Part shown: positions 59,743 to 64,000 of the stretch, piece after piece
Layout: each line of letters begins with the position of its first letter
Position numbering within the stretch: position 1 is the first letter of the stretch
NCBI GenBank assembly: GCA_030248135.1
Contig: JASANC010002766.1
Location: 1 to 64,000 of the forward strand
Length of the DNA stretch: 64,000 bases
Direction of reading: 5' to 3'
Source of the DNA: Theristus sp. LFF4_11
Taxonomy: Eukaryota; Nematoda; Chromadorea; Monhysterida; Xyalidae
Translations under genes and position numbers: made by a program
Notes under the pieces: generated by a model
Databases searched by the model: none
Seen by the model: the letters and a program-made list of their open reading frames with translations, nothing else
What the model was told of the DNA's origin: nothing

Positions 59743-61671
59743 CGTGTGCACCGGAGGGAACTTGGAATTTAGTCTTATTGCTCGAGGATCGACATGCTTT
59801 GCGTTGACTTGGTCACGAACGATAGTGGATCGATGGTTTTTCCGCGGTGACACAAGAGTGGAATCATCGAACTGTGCCAACTGCATTTATGCGCCGCTTT
59901 CCCAGTGCGTTTTTTCCACTTTTTGTCCACAGTTTTCCACTGCTGTGCTGCACATACCATTTTTCTGCGTGTGGATTTCAAAGCGACCACGCACATTTAT
60001 ATGTTATGTTAAATGGAGGGCGCGACAATGTTTTGCTTGTTCTATCTTTGAAAAGCCATCCGCGACACGGCCTTTTGACATCAAACATGTCGTTTTTTCG
60101 CTTTTTGCACAAAAATGGACGCATGAAAACATGCACAATATATACGGTATAAAGTGGGGAATTGTGCCCTAGCGAAATGAATAATTGAGAGCTGAGAGTT
60201 ACAGTACATACATATACTGACATGCCCATGTGCATGTTTTTGCGTCTCAAATGGTCTTTCTGCAGGGCACGCTTTGCGCCTGGCGGCAGAAAAACGACGT
60301 GCGTGCGGCGCCAAGATTGAGTCATTCTCACAAGCAAGGGCAGAGTGCACTTTTTGTTTGAAAAACGTTTGAAAACTACTGCAAAAACGGTCGCAACAAG
60401 GCACTTGAGATGACGAAAATTGAATCAAATGAAACCTGATGAGCTGGAAAATGTGTCTCTGTTGCAGTTTTTTCGGTCGATGAAGACGCCCCGGAAATGG
60501 GCCGTTTTTTCTTTGATTTCGCTGTGTCATGAAAGTTTCAGGAAATGAAGTTCAAGATGTCAAAAGTTTTCATGCATGAAAATGTAAAACGTCTGTTTTG
60601 ACATGATAAAATGCACCCCAACCCACATTGTATTATGGGCAAATATTTTTATGTCATTAAACTCAGCTTGACATTCCAAAATGCAAAACAAACCACGAAT
60701 GACACATCGACCGCAAGAACTGATCCAATTAAGGCATTTTTGCAATTCTGTCGTTTTGCCTGCATTTTTTGCCATGCTTTTCAAAACTAATCTAACAGCA
60801 AGGTTGCACAGTGATCTACATTGTAGCTCCTTCTTTTATGGTAAACGTTTTGGCGGACGGAGCGCAATAGTTTTAAGCCTTTTATAATTGCAGCAGTTGC
60901 GGTTTGTTTGTTTTTCAAATTGAAATCCGGTTAGAACCAAAAAAACATGTGTTGGCACGTTCCAAAATGTGTTGTCACTTCAAATCAATCAAATACCGAA
61001 GTAAGCTTTATCAGTCAAGTCAACCGACGGGAAAAATGTTTTCGCACAGTGACGATTAGAAAACACGGATGTTTCGTATTAAAAAAAAGCTTTGTGTTAC
61101 TGTTACAGTTCACCACAGCCCGACATGTTATGTGTAGTGCGTGCCCCCATATGCTTGGTTCTGATTTTTTTAATGAAAAAGGTCGGTTAAAATGCTACCT
61201 TGCTGCCAATCGTTTGCATTTCAAACCTGACTGAGACTGGAAATTTCTGTTTTCCGTTTAACGTCATTGTTTCGGCCTTCTTCCTACAACTTTGTACAAT
61301 ATGTCGTGACGGCAAAGCTAGCAAGAAGCAACGTTCGTGTGTTTGTTTGCGACTGTGATGAACCCCAGTGCAGCGAAACGAAACAAAGCTTGTTTATCAA
61401 AGTTTGATAGGTAAAAAATGACCGATAAACGAGCTAGTCACATGATTTCCACACACACCTGATTTATCCTGCAAAATGTACTGTAATCGCCTTACCGACC
61501 AGGGTTCAATATCACCTTCGACCTGACCAGGTCGTTCTCTGATCCGCAATTCGAATTATTTCATTGGCAAATTGGGCCCGAAGGATAAAAAACAAAACAA
61601 AAAAACTGTATAAAACCGTATTAAAATAAAAATGGCGAATCACTAGCGCTGTGCCATAACACCAATTGCCT
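59743..61671. other. intergenic, no gene seen
   Basis: Upstream of the fusogen gene and downstream of the small secreted gene. Several open frames exist but none has supporting splice sites or recognisable protein features. Confidence 0.45.
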
Positions 61672-62009
61672 TTAGTCTTCCTCCAGTTTTCTTCTGATGG
61701 CTTCCACATGAACTCTGATCACTCTGACGTCGTTTCCCACATCTCGTTTGCGTCGGAATGCGCGCAGGCGCACATGGTTCACCCCAGGAAGCGGCTCCCT
61801 TTTTGCAACCTTGAATTTTGAAGACAAACAATCAAAATAGATTGAAAATTCTTGACACGACGGCAACCACAACTACCTATGATCAGCGGAAAGGCTGGAA
61901 AACTTTGAATGCAACAATGAACAACCTCGTTCTCGTCTTGCTGCGCATCTGTGAAGATCAACAATGAAATCGTCAGCAACAACAACAACAGCCCACTGTG
62001 CACAGACAT
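61672..62009 (-). CDS. small secreted, propeptide-like protein
   Basis: Two exons, 61926-62009 and 61672-61809, encode 73 residues. Exon 1 is a textbook signal peptide (MSVHSGLLLLLLTISLLIFT) followed by DAQQDENE. Exon 2 reads VAKR, EPLPGVNHVRLRAF, RRKR, DVGNDVRVIRVHVEAI, RRK, LEED. Dibasic or polybasic sites thus bracket two segments of 14 and 16 residues, as in neuropeptide or hormone precursors. There are no cysteines and no Gly for C-terminal amidation. The intron is phase 0 with donor GTTGTT and acceptor ATTCAAG, both weak. I do not recognise the family. The gene lies head-to-head with the ionotropic receptor, about 640 bp away. A chance signal-like ORF is possible. Confidence 0.45.
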
Positions 62010-62646
62010 GATGACAATGACAGTGATCGCTATTTGTGCTGTTTCGATTCGGTTGTTTACCTTTCACGCGTTGCAGGCACTGTTGAACTGCATGTAGTAA
62101 CAGCTCAATGTATACCCATGTCCATGCTTCAATGCTTTTGCAATCCGGCTGCGGATTTTTTGCCAGCTCCGAGTCTAGGTATGTACACTGTATTCATACA
62201 AATACCTACACTGCAGATGTTATTTTTAACAGAATCTTCTTATAGATCCCCCATAAAGAAGATTCCCACAGCTTCTCTCAAAAACAAATGAAAATATCAA
62301 ATTGCAGCAAACGCAAGCCTCAATGCTCATCTTTTTATTTGCATTTTAATTCAAACAAGCGTTCCAAATTAACGCAAGCGCTTCACCTGTATCGGTATTT
62401 TTATCTCAACAGCATTCCAAAAACCTTTTAACAGCTGTCAGATGAAGTAGTAGTTTATAAAAATAAACCGGATTATAAAAAACATTCCACCCTAAAATTT
62501 CAAGATGAAAATTGTTCAAACAGCTGCTAAGAATGAACTGATCATGTAATAATGTATTGGAAGTTGAATAAGAACAAAATTGAATAAAGCATCCTGTACG
62601 TTTGCGGAAGCAGTTCAGTTTCCGTGTGGATGCCGAATGTGCAACC
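62010..62646. other. divergent promoter region
   Basis: Separates the start codons of the small secreted gene (-) and the ionotropic receptor (+). An acceptor-like GCAGTTCAG lies about 28 bp before the receptor ATG. No other motif is distinct. Confidence 0.35.
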
Positions 62647-64000
62647 ATGAATGACACTAACGTTGTCGTCCGCTTGGTGTATCCCGCACACTACCCTCCA
62701 CATTTGTACCCGTGCGCACTTCAGAGCAATCTCCAACTGACACACACTCGGTGTCTGTTTCCTGGACTAATTGCTGAAATTGTAGCGAGCGTTTTTGCAG
62801 CGGCACAGCTGAAACACACGACAATCAAATTGGACACGATCTCTTCGGTTCGTCAGCGTTCATCACTCTAAAAACGTGTTCACACACATTTTCATGGGCA
62901 TAAAGTGGGCATCGCCCGTCGATTGTACGCACGTCAGAAATTATAGCTGGCGCGGAAATGAAATACCAAACCTTCTTGCGTGTGCGTATCACTTTTTTGG
63001 AGCGTTATAAGCAAAAAATCGTTTGTTTCGCAGATTGCAAAGAATTCTACCAAAGACGAGTATGACCAAAGTTTGATGGCAATAGACAAAGGCCAAGCGG
63101 ACGCCGTTATCATTCCGCTCACACCAACACCCGAACGTTTACGGTTCGCACGGGCGACACACGAAATTCCACTTCTGCGAGACGATCTGTTTGCGATTGC
63201 AAGCGAAGCAGCTGCACCGAATTACATCGAGCTCGCCGCTGGCTTTGCAAAAGGCTCGGTTCTTCGATTCATTTCATCATTTACTTTTGTTGTAAAATTT
63301 GAACCGCCAGTTGTGTCTTCTACCGTCAAACTCTAAATTATAGGGAATCAACTGATTGGTGGGTGGTCACGTGATGCATGCTTTCTGAGCAGGCACTGCT
63401 GTGCAGCGTCGTCTGTCGTTCTGCACAGAACGCATGCATCACGTGAGACCACCAACCAATCAGCTGGTTCCCTATAATTTAGAGTTCGACTGTATACGTG
63501 TTCAGTTTACGACCTCGAAAGTTGGCTAACGATCGGCATCATTGTCCTGGTGCATCAAGTGTACAAGCGCCTTGATAGAGCACTCGTCGACAGTGGACGC
63601 GCCAGAGCCAGACAGACGTTGGTCTGGTCGGGTTTCTGGCTGATGCTGCTAGCTGCTCTGTACCGCGGCGGCCTCCTGTCGCAACTGTTGATCCGACCGA
63701 CCCAGCAGCCGTTTTATGATTTGGAGTCGTTGGCGCAGCTGGTGGCAACCAATCAGATCACGGCAGTCGTCATCAAAGGTCAATCGTGGCAACGGAGGCT
63801 CTTCCGCAACGACACAGGCAAAACGGTCGGGCAGTTCAAAGCGGCGTTGAAGGCAAATCCGTTGGTACAGATTGAGATGGAGCAGATCGCACGGTAAAGT
63901 GCCAATATTGAAAACGGTTATGAATAGGAAAAAAGTTTCCTTTGCAGTCACGATTTCCACCGCACATCTACAGTCGAACTCAAAATTATTAAGATTGGTT
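62647..64000 (+). CDS. ionotropic glutamate receptor-like protein (partial)
   Basis: Exons 62647-62847, 63034 to about 63290, 63506-63893 and possibly from 63948; the gene runs past the window. The first two exons form half of an iGluR ligand-binding lobe (VVVRLVYPAHYPP; then YDQSLMAIDKGQADAVIIPL with the family's ADxxIxPLT pattern). Exon 3 gives M1 (ESWLTIGIIVLVHQVY), a short basic linker, M3 (VWSGFWLMLLAALYRGGLL) and the start of lobe S2 (PFYDLESLAQLV). There is no visible amino-terminal domain or signal peptide, as in short ionotropic receptors. The linker between M1 and M3 is only about 17 residues, too short for the usual re-entrant pore loop. The end of exon 2 is unresolved: no phase-1 GT donor fits exon 3. 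Its intron is almost entirely a MITE. Confidence 0.75.
63323..63492. mobile_element. Tc1/mariner-like MITE, best-preserved copy
   Basis: Ends CCGTCAAACTCTAAATTATA and TATAATTTAGAGTTCGACTG, flanked by TA (63321-63322, 63493-63494). Arms of about 70 bp are near-perfect inverted repeats and include ACGTGATGCATGC and CCAATCAGCTGGTT. It forms most of the receptor gene's second intron. Confidence 0.85.
63971..64000. mobile_element. Tc1/mariner-like MITE, cut by window end
   Basis: Begins CAGTCGAACTCAAAATTATT after TA at 63969-63970. Only the left terminal repeat is inside the window. Confidence 0.65.

Overview
This window is nuclear DNA from an animal. Nearly every gene is split by GT-AG introns, and I could trace exon chains through unrelated families with splice phases that stay consistent. 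The gene set is metazoan: paired-like and Dbx homeobox genes, a class B GPCR, POLR3E/RPC5, an SR splicing factor, Rab40 with its SOCS box, DESI1, an EFF-1/AFF-1 cell fusogen and an ionotropic glutamate receptor relative. The fusogen points to a nematode. Large, repeat-laden introns and retention of Dbx and Rab40 would suit an early-branching (enoplean) nematode, but the species is inference.

Layout. A paired-like homeobox gene (+, 1735-3806) converges on a ten-exon class B GPCR (-, 4486-10113). About 10 kb without a recognised gene follows, with several small inverted-repeat elements. Dbx (-, 20288-25142) has a 4.2 kb intron that holds a tetranucleotide array and, on the opposite strand, a candidate small membrane protein gene (22525-23867). 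After 2.5 kb of empty sequence comes a 16-exon POLR3E gene (-, 27686-35310), then an SRSF3/7-like gene (-, 36234-38619).

From 38.7 to 49.4 kb there is a pile of transposable elements arranged as a large imperfect palindrome. Its arms (about 42.8-46.0 and 46.6-49.8 kb) each carry Rab40 exon 1. The right copy belongs to the complete Rab40 gene (+, 49383-51980); the left copy is a broken duplicate. DESI1 (+, 53317-55366) and the EFF-1/AFF-1 gene (-, 55750-59742) converge. A tiny secreted, propeptide-like gene (-, 61672-62009) lies head-to-head with an ionotropic receptor gene (+, 62647 to the window end).

The genes do not form one pathway. The strongest non-coding signals are families of short inverted-repeat elements with recognisable target duplications: TA for Tc1/mariner-like copies and 8 bp for hAT-like copies. 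There is also a tRNA-derived SINE with a 7 bp duplication, a strong excess of the octamer CCAATCAG, and many 5' splice sites with a pyrimidine at +3. All exon coordinates come from reading splice sites and protein similarity by eye; no search or transcript data were available.
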